Assembly: GCA_010671975.1 (NCBI GenBank)
Contig: JAAHIA010000175.1
Span: 1-9,518 of the forward strand
Length of the DNA stretch: 9,518 nucleotides
DNA from: Leptolyngbya sp. SIO4C1
Lineage (GTDB): Bacteria > Cyanobacteriota > Cyanobacteriia > Phormidesmidales > Phormidesmidaceae
Reading direction: 5' to 3'
Within the stretch, counting starts at the first letter, position 1; the number at the start of each line of letters is the position of its first letter. The translations under genes were made by a program, and so were the position numbers. The notes below the pieces were generated by a model. That model was not told the origin of the DNA, did not search any database, and saw only the letters and a program-made list of their open reading frames with translations. This document shows positions 1 to 6,133 of this stretch, in pieces.

Positions 1-127
1 CCGCCGCCGGTCCGGTCAGCAGGTGTCCGGCCAGCTTCGGCCAGTTCGGCGGCCAGACGTACAGCGTGCGCTCCGCCTCTTCGTTGAGCGCCGCGTGGCA
101 GCGCAGCCCGTCGTCGGACCGGCGCGT
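1..127 (-). other. GC-rich segment with an alternative open coding frame (partial, runs off window)
   Basis: Positions 1-120 are about 74 % G+C, against about 63 % in the next 120 bases. On the minus strand, in the frame whose codons begin at 124, 121 ... 4, there are no stops, and 38 of 41 third positions are G or C. The peptide (RRSDDGLRCHAALNEE..., later LYVWPPNWPKLAGHLLTG) looks like real protein. It includes Trp, Tyr, Asn and acidic residues and is less biased than the Arg/Thr-rich reading of the overlapping gene frame. This frame is closed upstream by a TGA at 155-157 and has no ATG, GTG or TTG, so it cannot be an independent gene start. It must be joined to something upstream by a frameshift, or belong to a different piece of DNA. 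I do not recognise the protein. Confidence 0.5.
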
Positions 128-951
128 ACCGTCAGCGTCTCTTTTTGCAGCGGCTCACGAGCGGTCACGGTTTCGTGCTCAGCCTCTTTGCGAATGCTGA
201 CAGCTTCGCGCGGAACCGCCTGCTTGTGCACCACGGCCTGCTCTGCGTGCAGCTCAAGCTGGGCTGCTTTGCCGAGTGCCAGTGATTCATCGGCTAAATT
301 GACCTGGGTCGTACCGGGCGGTGATTCGATTTCGATGATAATTTTCTCCGTCTCACCCGAATCTGTAGCCCCGGTCTGCGTTGTTTCAACCCGCTGTGTG
401 ATTTTGATTTCCCCTGTTTTCTCGCGCCGTTTGTCAACGACTAAGCGTTCTTCATAGAGCGCTAGGGGTTGTTCGTCAGCAGCCTCAGCGGCTTCTGCTG
501 GTGGGGCTGGCGGGGCGGCTGAGGCGGCTGCACCCGGCTCAATCACAACGTCTTTAACTGTGGCCGCTTCTACCGCCGTAGACAGCTCTACCGGAGCAGC
601 GCCATCCACAGCCCGTGGAGCGTCTACTGCGCTCAGCTGAGCGTAGCGAGGTAGCTGCTCAAGCTGTTCAGACGTGAGACCGGTAACATAGACTTGTCGC
701 TGCGCTAGATCGCTGCTACAGCAGTCAATGGGCAGCATTACCTGCTTCCCAAAGCGCCAAAATCCCGTCTTGACCACCAGACAGCGAACCTGACCGGCTT
801 CGTCAACCAAAATGTCTTGCACCGTGCCGAACCGTTCACCCAGTCGATCGGCCGTACGGCTGACATAAACCTTTGCGCCCTTGAGTTCGCTGCCCTCAAA
901 AAAGCGCTGCTGATAGTCAGGATAGCGATCTGCAATGCTGTAGAGTGCCAT
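16..951 (-). CDS. PRC-barrel + DUF2382 (YsnF/AvaK-like) stress protein, abnormal C-terminus
   Basis: The 311-codon frame reads to a TGA at 16-18. Residues about 20-95 form a PRC-barrel-like domain, with the block GFWRFGKQVMLP at 63-74. An Ala/Pro/Glu-rich linker follows (about 110-160), then a DUF2382 (YsnF/AvaK-type) domain at about 165-276 with LYEERLVVDK and a charged HAEQAVVHKQ...SIRKE stretch. It is clearly a paralogue of the protein at 2296-3213, with the same two domains in the same order. DUF2382 proteins are linked to general stress (YsnF) and akinetes (AvaK), but their biochemical role is unknown. The start is supported by GAGGT at 961-965, 9 nt upstream. After residue 276 the reading (Gly/Thr/Arg-rich, low complexity) no longer resembles the paralogue, which ends about 14 residues after the equivalent point. 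The last 35 residues are therefore suspect: a frameshift or a sequence junction near 125 is likely. The first 276 residues are secure; the true C-terminus is not known. Confidence 0.85.
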   Translation of the reverse strand: MALYSIADRYPDYQQRFFEGSELKGAKVYVSRTADRLGERFGTVQDILVDEAGQVRCLVVKTGFWRFGKQVMLPIDCCSSDLAQRQVYVTGLTSEQLEQLPRYAQLSAVDAPRAVDGAAPVELSTAVEAATVKDVVIEPGAAASAAPPAPPAEAAEAADEQPLALYEERLVVDKRREKTGEIKITQRVETTQTGATDSGETEKIIIEIESPPGTTQVNLADESLALGKAAQLELHAEQAVVHKQAVPREAVSIRKEAEHETVTAREPLQKETLTVRAGPTTGCAATRRSTKRRSARCTSGRRTGRSWPDTC

Positions 952-960
952 GAGTGGCCT

Positions 961-965
961 ACCTC
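961..965 (-). promoter_or_regulatory. Ribosome binding site of leftward PRC/DUF2382 gene
   Basis: On the minus strand this reads GAGGT, 9 nt before the ATG at 951-949. It supports that start. Confidence 0.6.
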
Positions 966-1088
966 GTAGGTGCTAATGAGCTTAGATAGAGAAACTGACC
1001 TCTTCTTAATCTTTATTAACCAACTTGTTGCTTTCATCAGTCTACAGAAAGAATTGGTATCTACGGTCAGATAGAACACTGCAGTGCA

Positions 1089-1114
1089 ATCAGTGATAGA
1101 TATCAGTGATAGAT
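1089..1114. repeat. Perfect 13-bp tandem direct repeat, two units
   Basis: ATCAGTGATAGAT occurs at 1089-1101 and again at 1102-1114, followed by ATCACAG, which looks like the start of a degenerate third unit. It also places two GATATC palindromes 13 bp apart. The repeat lies 138 bp upstream of the leftward start and 202 bp upstream of the rightward start, so it is a candidate regulator binding site, though no known box matches. Confidence 0.7.
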
Positions 1115-1226
1115 ATCACAGTCTCTTTCCTGGGATAGGTTTCTTTTTATCAGCGTATTTATAAGTTGTGAGACAGTTAGCCGCAGTGCTTTGGACTGGG
1201 GGCCAAACTCTGCACATAGCGTCAAT

Positions 1227-1240
1227 GTTGAGCGGATCGA
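1227..1240. repeat. Degenerate half-copy of REP-like motif
   Basis: GTTGAGCGGATCGA matches the right arm of the palindrome at 2115-2132 (GTTGAGTGGAGTCGAAAC), with one substitution and a one-base deletion. GTTGAG recurs at 1242-1247, 15 bp further on. No matching left arm is visible nearby, so this may be a decayed copy or chance similarity. Confidence 0.3.
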
Positions 1241-1302
1241 CGTTGAGTAGATGAATTGATATCGAGTCAATCAGTCTTAAACCAACACAACAGTTTTTAA
1301 TT

Positions 1303-1308
1303 AGGGAG
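1303..1308 (+). promoter_or_regulatory. Ribosome binding site of membrane-protein gene
   Basis: AGGGAG lies 7 nt upstream of the ATG at 1316 and fixes the start of the membrane-protein gene. Confidence 0.65.
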
Positions 1309-1315
1309 AAAGTAG

Positions 1316-1945
1316 ATGGCATACGCAGAAAGGCCGGATTCGAGCTATCCCGGCAGTGTCCCAGGGGCACCTGCGATCGCGCCCGTAGTTGAGTATCACG
1401 ATCGGGTGCGCTGGGGTCCTATTTTTGCTGGCATTGTGGTGTCTATCAGCGCTCAGCTAGTGCTGAGCGCGCTGGGTGCTGCGATTGGCTTCTCAGCTGG
1501 GGCAGCGGGCACCGGCGCGGGTGCAGTTGGCATTGGCGTTGGTATTTGGGCGATTATTAGCCTGCTCATTTCACTGTTTATCGGTGCCTGGGTGATGGCG
1601 AGCACCTGCGGTCCTATGAATAAGAGTACCGCAATGCTAAACGGCATTATTCTCTGGGCAACTACGCTAGCGGTAAGCGCTTGGCTGCTTGCTAGCGGCG
1701 TCTCAGGTACCTTTGGTATCGTGGCAGCCAATGCCGGCGAGGTCTTTAACCAGATTCAAGAACCGGGCGGTATCTCACTGCCTGATCCCAGCGAAGTGAC
1801 GCCTAACGTCACCGCTCAAGAGGCGCAACAGTACGCTGCCAATGCTGCTAAGGCTGGCTGGTCATTCTTGCTAGGTTCACTTTTAGGCTTAGTTGCAGCT
1901 TTAATTGGTGCAACTGTCGGTGCTCGCAAGCCCCGTCGCACCTAG
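1316..1945 (+). CDS. Four-helix integral membrane protein of unknown function
   Basis: The 209-residue protein has a short soluble N-terminus (1-33, Pro/Gly/Ala-rich). Hydrophobic segments lie at about 35-60, 72-97, 108-137 and 181-203. They are rich in small residues (Gly, Ala, Ser), including an AGAAGTGAGAVGIGVG run between helices 1 and 2. A roughly 40-residue hydrophilic loop (138-180) contains LPDPSEVTPNVTAQEAQQ, and the tail ends with basic residues (ARKPRRT). There is no cleavable signal peptide; the inner membrane is the likely location. I cannot assign a named family. It lies between two PRC-barrel/DUF2382 genes and has its own ribosome site and terminator. A role in stress or envelope homeostasis is inferred only from that context. 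One HIP1 site lies in the coding sequence at 1373-1380. Confidence 0.85.
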   Translation: MAYAERPDSSYPGSVPGAPAIAPVVEYHDRVRWGPIFAGIVVSISAQLVLSALGAAIGFSAGAAGTGAGAVGIGVGIWAIISLLISLFIGAWVMASTCGPMNKSTAMLNGIILWATTLAVSAWLLASGVSGTFGIVAANAGEVFNQIQEPGGISLPDPSEVTPNVTAQEAQQYAANAAKAGWSFLLGSLLGLVAALIGATVGARKPRRT

Positions 1946-1993
1946 TTGTTGTAATGTTAAGATAGGCCATCGCTTAGCCATTGAGCAACAGAC

Positions 1994-2020
1994 AAAAGCG
2001 CTGACCACAGCGCTTTTTTT
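1994..2020 (+). terminator. Intrinsic terminator of membrane-protein gene
   Basis: A perfect 10-bp stem, AAAAGCGCTG (1994-2003) with CAGCGCTTTT (2008-2017), encloses a 4-nt ACCA loop. A T run to 2020 follows. It sits 49 bp after the stop codon at 1945. Confidence 0.9.
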
Positions 2021-2081
2021 GATCAATTGAGTCAGTTCAACCTAAGCGAGCTGCAGCTAAATGGTGTCCCCAATCAACCCG

Positions 2082-2132
2082 GTTTCGGCTTCGCTCAACC
2101 TGCTAGTTTTGAGAGTTGAGTGGAGTCGAAAC
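2082..2132. repeat. REP-like imperfect palindrome
   Basis: The arms GTTTCGGCTTCGCTCAAC (2082-2099) and GTTGAGTGGAGTCGAAAC (2115-2132) enclose a 15-nt loop. Three of 18 positions are not Watson-Crick, and all three are G-U pairs in the top-strand RNA, so an 18-bp RNA stem is possible. The core TCGACTCCGCTCAAC / GTTGAGCGGAGTCGA is, from memory, a type of dispersed extragenic palindrome common in bacterial and cyanobacterial genomes. No T tract follows, so it is not a standard terminator. Confidence 0.7.
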
Positions 2133-2283
2133 TCGCTCTGCAGGTATTTCATTTTCAAACAAATCCTTAACCTATTGCGCTGTTCGCCCTATTGGAAGAG
2201 ACCGTTTAAATCAAATCTCTCTCAATCGAATTAAGCCTAGAAAAGTGAGCTTATCTAAAATTAAGCTGAAAGTCTTCAATCGC

Positions 2284-2289
2284 AGAGGT
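2284..2289 (+). promoter_or_regulatory. Ribosome binding site that sets the start at 2296
   Basis: AGAGGT lies 6 nt before the ATG at 2296. The protein from that Met (MSLVKFKDAYPNYRD) aligns with the start of the paralogue (MALYSIADRYPDYQQ), so this start is chosen over the upstream TTG at 2116. Confidence 0.75.
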
Positions 2290-2295
2290 AACTAC

Positions 2296-3213
2296 ATGAG
2301 TCTTGTAAAATTTAAGGACGCTTATCCCAACTATCGTGATACGTTTGGTGATAGCGAAGCTGTTCACTTTGATGAGTACAGCGTCTACACGGCGGGCGAT
2401 GAGAAAGTCGGCTCTGTTAAGGACGCGCTTTTTGAAAGAGAGACCGGCGATATTCGCTATCTGATCGTGGATACGGGCTTTTGGATCTTCGGCAAGAATG
2501 TTTTGCTGCCGGTTGGCCTAGCGCATTTTGATTATGATCAGCGTCGCGTCTATGTCGATGGTCTCACTGAGGAACAAGTTGAGAATTTGCCCGAGTACCA
2601 CGATGACATGACTGTTGACTATGAGTACGAAGAGCGGGTACGCGGCTCCTATCGGCCGATGGCTGAGACCCGGAACCGTCAGTTCATGGGTGATGACTAT
2701 CAGGTCGATGCCTACCGCGCTTATCCGGGTAATGCCGCAGTCTCGGGTGCCACAGAAACCACTGGTGTGCCGGCCAACGACTATCGCTACGAGTCAGAGC
2801 CGGGCCTCTACCAGATGGACGAGGCTTCGCATCAGCCGATTCGTCTGTATCAGGAGCGCCTAATTGCTGATAAAGATCGCTTTAAGATGGGTGAAGTGGC
2901 AATTGGCAAGCGCGTTGAGTCTGAGACCAAAGAGGTTTCTGTCCCGGTTGAGAAGGAGCGCGTTGTGATTGAGCGCAGCACGCCGACCAACCCGACGCCG
3001 GTAGCAGGCACCGCCCCCGACTTCAACAGCGGTGAAGTGGCTCGCATGGAAGTTCATGCTGAAGAAGCCAACATCCATAAGGAGGCATTTGTCCGCGAAG
3101 AGGTGAATGTCCGCAAGGAAGTCGATCGTAACGTGGTGAGCGAGAGTGAAACCGTTCGTCGCGAAGAGCTAGATGTCGATACGGCCGGCAACCCCAACGT
3201 GGTCGAGCGTTAA
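2296..3213 (+). CDS. PRC-barrel + DUF2382 (YsnF/AvaK-like) stress protein
   Basis: This complete 305-residue soluble protein has a PRC-barrel domain at about 22-98, with GFWIFGKNVLLP at 61-72 and RRVYVDGLTEEQVENLPEY closing it. A Tyr/Asp-rich linker follows (about 105-180), then DUF2382 at about 184-295 (LYQERLIADKDRFKMGE, then EVHAEEANIHKEAFVREEV). The PRC barrel is a small beta fold found in photosynthetic reaction-centre H subunit and RimM. DUF2382 is shared with Bacillus YsnF and cyanobacterial AvaK. No catalytic residues are known or visible. It is highly charged and lacks a signal peptide or membrane segment. Its paralogue lies at 16-951 in the opposite direction, with the membrane-protein gene between them, so a duplicated module is likely. 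A role in stress response is inferred from family and context. An intrinsic terminator follows 23 bp after the stop. Confidence 0.92.
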   Translation: MSLVKFKDAYPNYRDTFGDSEAVHFDEYSVYTAGDEKVGSVKDALFERETGDIRYLIVDTGFWIFGKNVLLPVGLAHFDYDQRRVYVDGLTEEQVENLPEYHDDMTVDYEYEERVRGSYRPMAETRNRQFMGDDYQVDAYRAYPGNAAVSGATETTGVPANDYRYESEPGLYQMDEASHQPIRLYQERLIADKDRFKMGEVAIGKRVESETKEVSVPVEKERVVIERSTPTNPTPVAGTAPDFNSGEVARMEVHAEEANIHKEAFVREEVNVRKEVDRNVVSESETVRREELDVDTAGNPNVVER

Positions 3214-3236
3214 GCCTTAACAGCATCGCTTGAATT

Positions 3237-3268
3237 AAAAGGGGCCCTCGAATGAGGGCCTCTTTTTT
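3237..3268. terminator. Bidirectional intrinsic terminator between converging genes
   Basis: The stem is GGGGCCCTC (3241-3249) with GAGGGCCTC (3254-3262), one G-U pair and a GAAT loop. It is extended by AAAA before it and TTTTTT (3263-3268) after it. Read leftward, the hairpin is followed by TTTTAATT. It can therefore end the rightward PRC/DUF2382 gene and also catch leftward transcripts from the glycosyltransferase gene. Confidence 0.85.
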
Positions 3269-3344
3269 GCTGAATAGGCAGTCAAACTTGAGCAGAATCG
3301 CCGCTGATGGCAAACTCTCTCTTTGGCTGCTCTTTTTTGCTGGT

Positions 3345-3356
3345 TTTTGGCCAAAA
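3345..3356. repeat. Perfect 12-bp palindrome TTTTGGCCAAAA
   Basis: It lies in the 3' spacer between the converging genes, 49 bp beyond the glycosyltransferase stop. It could be a weak extra hairpin. The spacer also repeats CTCTTTTTTGCTG at 3260-3272 and 3330-3342. Confidence 0.4.
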
Positions 3357-3404
3357 TCGTTCTTGTTTTAGTTCAGGCGGATGCGCCGCAGCGGGCTGCC
3401 AAGT

Positions 3405-4256
3405 TTATTGAGGCAGTCGGTCGGCGCTGCCTGCCAGAGACGTCCGCAGCTGCCTGATCTGAGTCGCGCTGGGCTGCCAGTCAATCAGCCCGTCAGCCGC
3501 AAAGGCCGAGAGCCATTTTTCCATTGGCCACTGTCCCCAGCGCTGATAGTAGACTTCAGCGTTGCGCACAATGCTGTCAAGATGCTGGTAGGGCGGGGTT
3601 TGGCTGCGATGATACTGGTGGTAGGCCTTAGCGGTTGGCAGCCAGCGCAGCGGGATCTGGCGCTGCTCCATCAGTCGGGCAAAGTCGGTGTCTTCTGCGC
3701 CGTAGCCGCGATAGGCCGAGCAAAAGCCACCCAGGGCTTCAAAGCGCGATCGCGCCATCCCAAAAGACAGGGTCCAGAACAGGCTGTAGTTTGCTTCGGG
3801 CTGCAGCACCTGCTGATGGTCGGGGTCACGCGCCGGATGAGGAACTGCCTGCTGCCGCAGCTCATTCAAGCGCCAGTTAATCGACAGTATCTGCTGGAGG
3901 TAGTAAACCGCGCCCATCAGCACTGTCCCCGGCTGCTGCTGCTGCGCGCTAAGATATTCGCCAACGCAGTGACGATCGGGGACGCAGTCTACGTCTAGGA
4001 AAATGAGAAACTTGCTATTGGCGGCCTGAGCGGCGGCGTTGCGGGCGGCGGCTAGCGGCAGCGTTGCGGAGCTAGAGAGCACAATCTGACGCTGTGCAAA
4101 GGGCGTTTTGGGCAGCGTTTGCGCTGGTTCATTCATCCGCACGATGATCAGCTCATCGGGCAGGCAGGCAGACTGGCGCAGTCCTAAAATTAGATTGTAT
4201 AGATGAATCTCGCGGTTTCTGACCAGCGTCAGTACCGCGCATCGAGTCGCGGACAT
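3405..4256 (-). CDS. Family 2 glycosyltransferase
   Basis: The 283-residue protein starts, in my choice, at ATG 4256 (MSATRCAVLTLVRNREI), just before the first strand of the GT-A fold. An in-frame GTG at 4316 would add 20 residues, but AAGGA sits only 1 nt before it, and no good ribosome site precedes the ATG, so the start is uncertain. The DxD motif that binds the metal and nucleotide sugar is LDVDC with DVD at 88-90, preceded by AAARNAAA near 70. A second acidic motif, GYGAEDTDF (184-192), matches the galactosyltransferase-type C-terminal region of GT2 enzymes, where an ED pair acts near the acceptor. A late HQYHR segment is also visible. There are no membrane segments, so it is probably cytosolic. 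Donor and acceptor are unknown. It is the last gene of a probable leftward operon after the antiporter. Confidence 0.87.
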   Translation of the reverse strand: MSATRCAVLTLVRNREIHLYNLILGLRQSACLPDELIIVRMNEPAQTLPKTPFAQRQIVLSSSATLPLAAARNAAAQAANSKFLIFLDVDCVPDRHCVGEYLSAQQQQPGTVLMGAVYYLQQILSINWRLNELRQQAVPHPARDPDHQQVLQPEANYSLFWTLSFGMARSRFEALGGFCSAYRGYGAEDTDFARLMEQRQIPLRWLPTAKAYHQYHRSQTPPYQHLDSIVRNAEVYYQRWGQWPMEKWLSAFAADGLIDWQPSATQIRQLRTSLAGSADRLPQ

Positions 4257-4358
4257 GAAAATAGGTGTAGTTTGACAAGCGTTCTTTTGGTTATAGCGGC
4301 GGTTTGTTGCCAACACGTCCTTCTTGAGCTAGATTCGGCCAGCTTGGCAGTGCTGGCT

Positions 4359-6092
4359 TTAGCGATAGTTGCTCTCGCGATCGCGAATGCTGAGGTAGCG
4401 ATCGCGCCGTATCTCTTCCATAATGGTCTGGATGCGCTGCGGCTCGGCCCTGAGCGTTTTGAGCAGATGCACGCCTAGCTCCAGCGCTGCTTCAAATTCT
4501 GGCTGCACCACTTCTTTGGCCCCTAGCTGCGTCAGGCTGTCTATTTCGCGAGTGGTGTGGGCGCGAGCGATCACTTCTAAGCTGGGCGAAATCTGCAGCG
4601 CTCGCTGGGTGAGCAGGCGGGTGCTGACCGGGTCGGGCAGCGCAATCGCCAGTGCCTTCGCGGCTTTGAGATACGCCTTTTCTAAGATTTGCTCCGAATC
4701 AGCATCGCCTAAAATGTAGGGAATCTGCAGACCCCGCAGCGGCTGTACGGCTGCTTCGCTATTCTCAATCACCAGTACCGGGTAGCCCTGCTGTCGCAGA
4801 ATGCTCACGATCACTTTGCCAACTCGACCGTAGCCGGCCACCACAATGTGATCTTCGAGGCTGTTTTCAATCCAAACCCGCTGCGGCGACTCCCAGCGTT
4901 TGAGAATTTTTTTCAGCCGAGGAAACTGCAGCAGCCATTCGGCTAGCGGGTTAGCGCAGCGAAACAAAATGGGCGTAAAGGCCAGCGTGATGGCCGTGGT
5001 GCCCAGCAGCAGCAAATAGATCTTTTCGGAAATAAGATTGCTCTCTAGCCCCACCAGCGCCAGCACAAAAGAGAACTCACCAATCTGGTTGATGCCGAGG
5101 CTGCTGCGCAGCGATGTCTTAAACGAATAGCCAAAAGAGAGCACAATTGGCAGCACGATGATTGCCTTGCCCAGCATCACCAGCGTCACTAGCCCTAAAA
5201 TGCTGCCAAAGTTTTGGATCAAAATCTGCGGGTCAATCAGCATGCCAATGGAGGCAAAAAACAGGCAGGCAAACGTATCGCGCAGCGGCAGCAGCCGCGA
5301 CAGGGCGTGATCGGCATAGTCAATTTCGGCAATCATCAGCCCGGCGACAAAGGCGCCAATCTCAATTGAGAGCCCCAGCTGGGCCGTCACCAGCGCAATC
5401 CCAAGGCACAGCGAAATCAGCGTCAGCAAAAACAACTCGCTGCTCTCCGTGCGCGCGATCTCGCGAATCACGCGCGGCACCAGCCAGTAGCCCAGCGCGA
5501 TCGCAAACCCCACAAAGACGGCGACTTTCAGCAGCGAGGCCCCTACGGCCATCAGCAGCGCCTCTGATTGGTTTAAGGCCGGCACCACTGCCAGCATGAT
5601 GCCCAGCGCCAAATCCTGTGCAATCAAGATTGCTAGCATAATCTGACCGTGGCGCGTGTTGGTTTCACCGCGCTCAGTCAGCGTCTTTAGCACCACCGCC
5701 GTCGAAGACAGCGACAGCACCGCGCCTAAAAAGATGCCCTGTGTTGGCGTCTCGGCCCAGCCAAACAGGCTGGTAATCAGCGCCACGGTGCCGGTCGTGA
5801 TGCCAATCTGCAGCAGGCTACCCTGCAGGGCGATGTTTCTGACTCGGTTGAGCTCGGCCAGCGAGAACTGTACGCCTAGGGCAAATAGCAAAAACGCCAC
5901 GCCTAGCTCAGCCAGCGCTTTAATTTGCTCCGCATCGTCGATCAGCCGAAAGCCCAGCGGCCCAATTGCTAGCCCCACCAGCAGATAGCCCAGCAGGACC
6001 GGCTGCCGCAGCCGGTTCGCCAAATAGCCCCCGATCGCAGCAGCGCCGAGTACGATTGCCAAATCAAAGATGAAGTAATGCTCGTGGCTCAT
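4359..6092 (-). CDS. CPA2 cation:proton antiporter with TrkA-N (RCK) domain, KefB/KefC-like
   Basis: The 577-residue protein starts at ATG 6092 (MSHEHYFIFDLAIVLG); an in-frame TTG at 6113 would add seven residues and looks less natural. About twelve hydrophobic helices fill residues 5-380 and form the Na+/H+ exchanger domain of the CPA2 family. Family marks are LSLSSTAVVLKTL (about 127-138), IAQDLALG with Gln159-Asp160 at the ion-site region, and NQIGEFSFVLA (about 335-345). A soluble TrkA-N/RCK domain follows (about 414-540). Its Rossmann motif is VVAGYGRVG (GYGRVG at 420-425) and a conserved acid ends strand 2 (VIE, Glu443), so NAD(H) or a related nucleotide may gate transport. No separate RCK-C domain is visible; the protein ends with a basic/acidic tail. 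It probably exchanges K+ or Na+ for H+ in the plasma or thylakoid membrane; the ion cannot be told from sequence. It follows the PPC gene by 41 bp. Confidence 0.93.
   Translation of the reverse strand: MSHEHYFIFDLAIVLGAAAIGGYLANRLRQPVLLGYLLVGLAIGPLGFRLIDDAEQIKALAELGVAFLLFALGVQFSLAELNRVRNIALQGSLLQIGITTGTVALITSLFGWAETPTQGIFLGAVLSLSSTAVVLKTLTERGETNTRHGQIMLAILIAQDLALGIMLAVVPALNQSEALLMAVGASLLKVAVFVGFAIALGYWLVPRVIREIARTESSELFLLTLISLCLGIALVTAQLGLSIEIGAFVAGLMIAEIDYADHALSRLLPLRDTFACLFFASIGMLIDPQILIQNFGSILGLVTLVMLGKAIIVLPIVLSFGYSFKTSLRSSLGINQIGEFSFVLALVGLESNLISEKIYLLLLGTTAITLAFTPILFRCANPLAEWLLQFPRLKKILKRWESPQRVWIENSLEDHIVVAGYGRVGKVIVSILRQQGYPVLVIENSEAAVQPLRGLQIPYILGDADSEQILEKAYLKAAKALAIALPDPVSTRLLTQRALQISPSLEVIARAHTTREIDSLTQLGAKEVVQPEFEAALELGVHLLKTLRAEPQRIQTIMEEIRRDRYLSIRDRESNYR
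4375..4405. repeat. Two HIP1 octamers 21 bp apart
   Basis: GCGATCGC lies at 4377-4384, inside a perfect 12-bp palindrome TCGCGATCGCGA (4375-4386), and again at 4398-4405. Both fall in the last codons of the antiporter gene, where the protein reads RRDRYLSIRDRE, so the octamer encodes a repeated Arg-Asp-Arg. Confidence 0.85.
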
Positions 6093-6133
6093 CCTAATCT
6101 CAAGGCAGGTCAACTCTTAGGATAGGCTTAAAC

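Larger units (their letters stand above)
952..1315. other. Divergent intergenic region between the PRC/DUF2382 gene and the membrane-protein gene
   Basis: This 364-bp spacer must hold the promoters of both divergent genes. It contains the leftward gene's ribosome site (961-965), a perfect 13-bp tandem repeat (1089-1114), a degenerate half of a REP-like palindrome (1227-1240) and the rightward gene's ribosome site (1303-1308). A weak -35/-10 pair for the rightward gene is possible at TTGATA 1256-1261 and TAAACC 1278-1283, with a 16-bp spacer, but the -10 is poor. No convincing small gene lies here. Confidence 0.6.
1946..2295. other. Intergenic region between membrane-protein and second PRC/DUF2382 genes
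   Basis: This 350-bp spacer holds the terminator at 1994-2020, the REP-like palindrome at 2082-2132 and an AT-rich leader (about 2140-2283). The leader contains a small hairpin, AGCTTA 2248-2253 with TAAGCT 2262-2267, and two copies of AATTAAGC (2229-2236 and 2259-2266). The promoter of the downstream gene should be here, but I see no clear -35/-10 pair. The frame upstream of 2296 stays open back to 2116; that part is low in coding character and overlaps the palindrome, so I do not count it as gene. Confidence 0.6.

Noticed and set aside
738..1079. Leftward open frame overlapping the start of the first PRC/DUF2382 gene
   Set aside because: It is out of frame with a well-supported PRC-barrel domain, and its N-terminal half is spacer DNA.
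1089..1118. Tandem repeat considered as a CRISPR remnant
   Set aside because: The units are only 13 bp and abut with no spacer, and no cas gene is present.
1116..1370. Leftward 84-codon open frame in the divergent spacer
   Set aside because: It overlaps the start of the membrane-protein gene, has no ribosome site evident and no recognisable features.
2116..2295. Upstream extension of the rightward PRC/DUF2382 gene to a TTG start
   Set aside because: It begins inside the REP-like palindrome and encodes a basic, low-complexity peptide. The paralogue begins at the Met equivalent to 2296, where a good ribosome site is present.
3381..3998. Long rightward open frame antisense to the glycosyltransferase
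   Set aside because: The leftward frame has clear GT2 motifs (DVD, GYGAED). The rightward frame has no recognisable domain and is a by-product of GC-rich codon use.
5162..5599. Rightward open frame inside the antiporter gene
   Set aside because: It is an Arg/Ser/Ala-rich translation with no domain, opposite well-conserved transmembrane helices.
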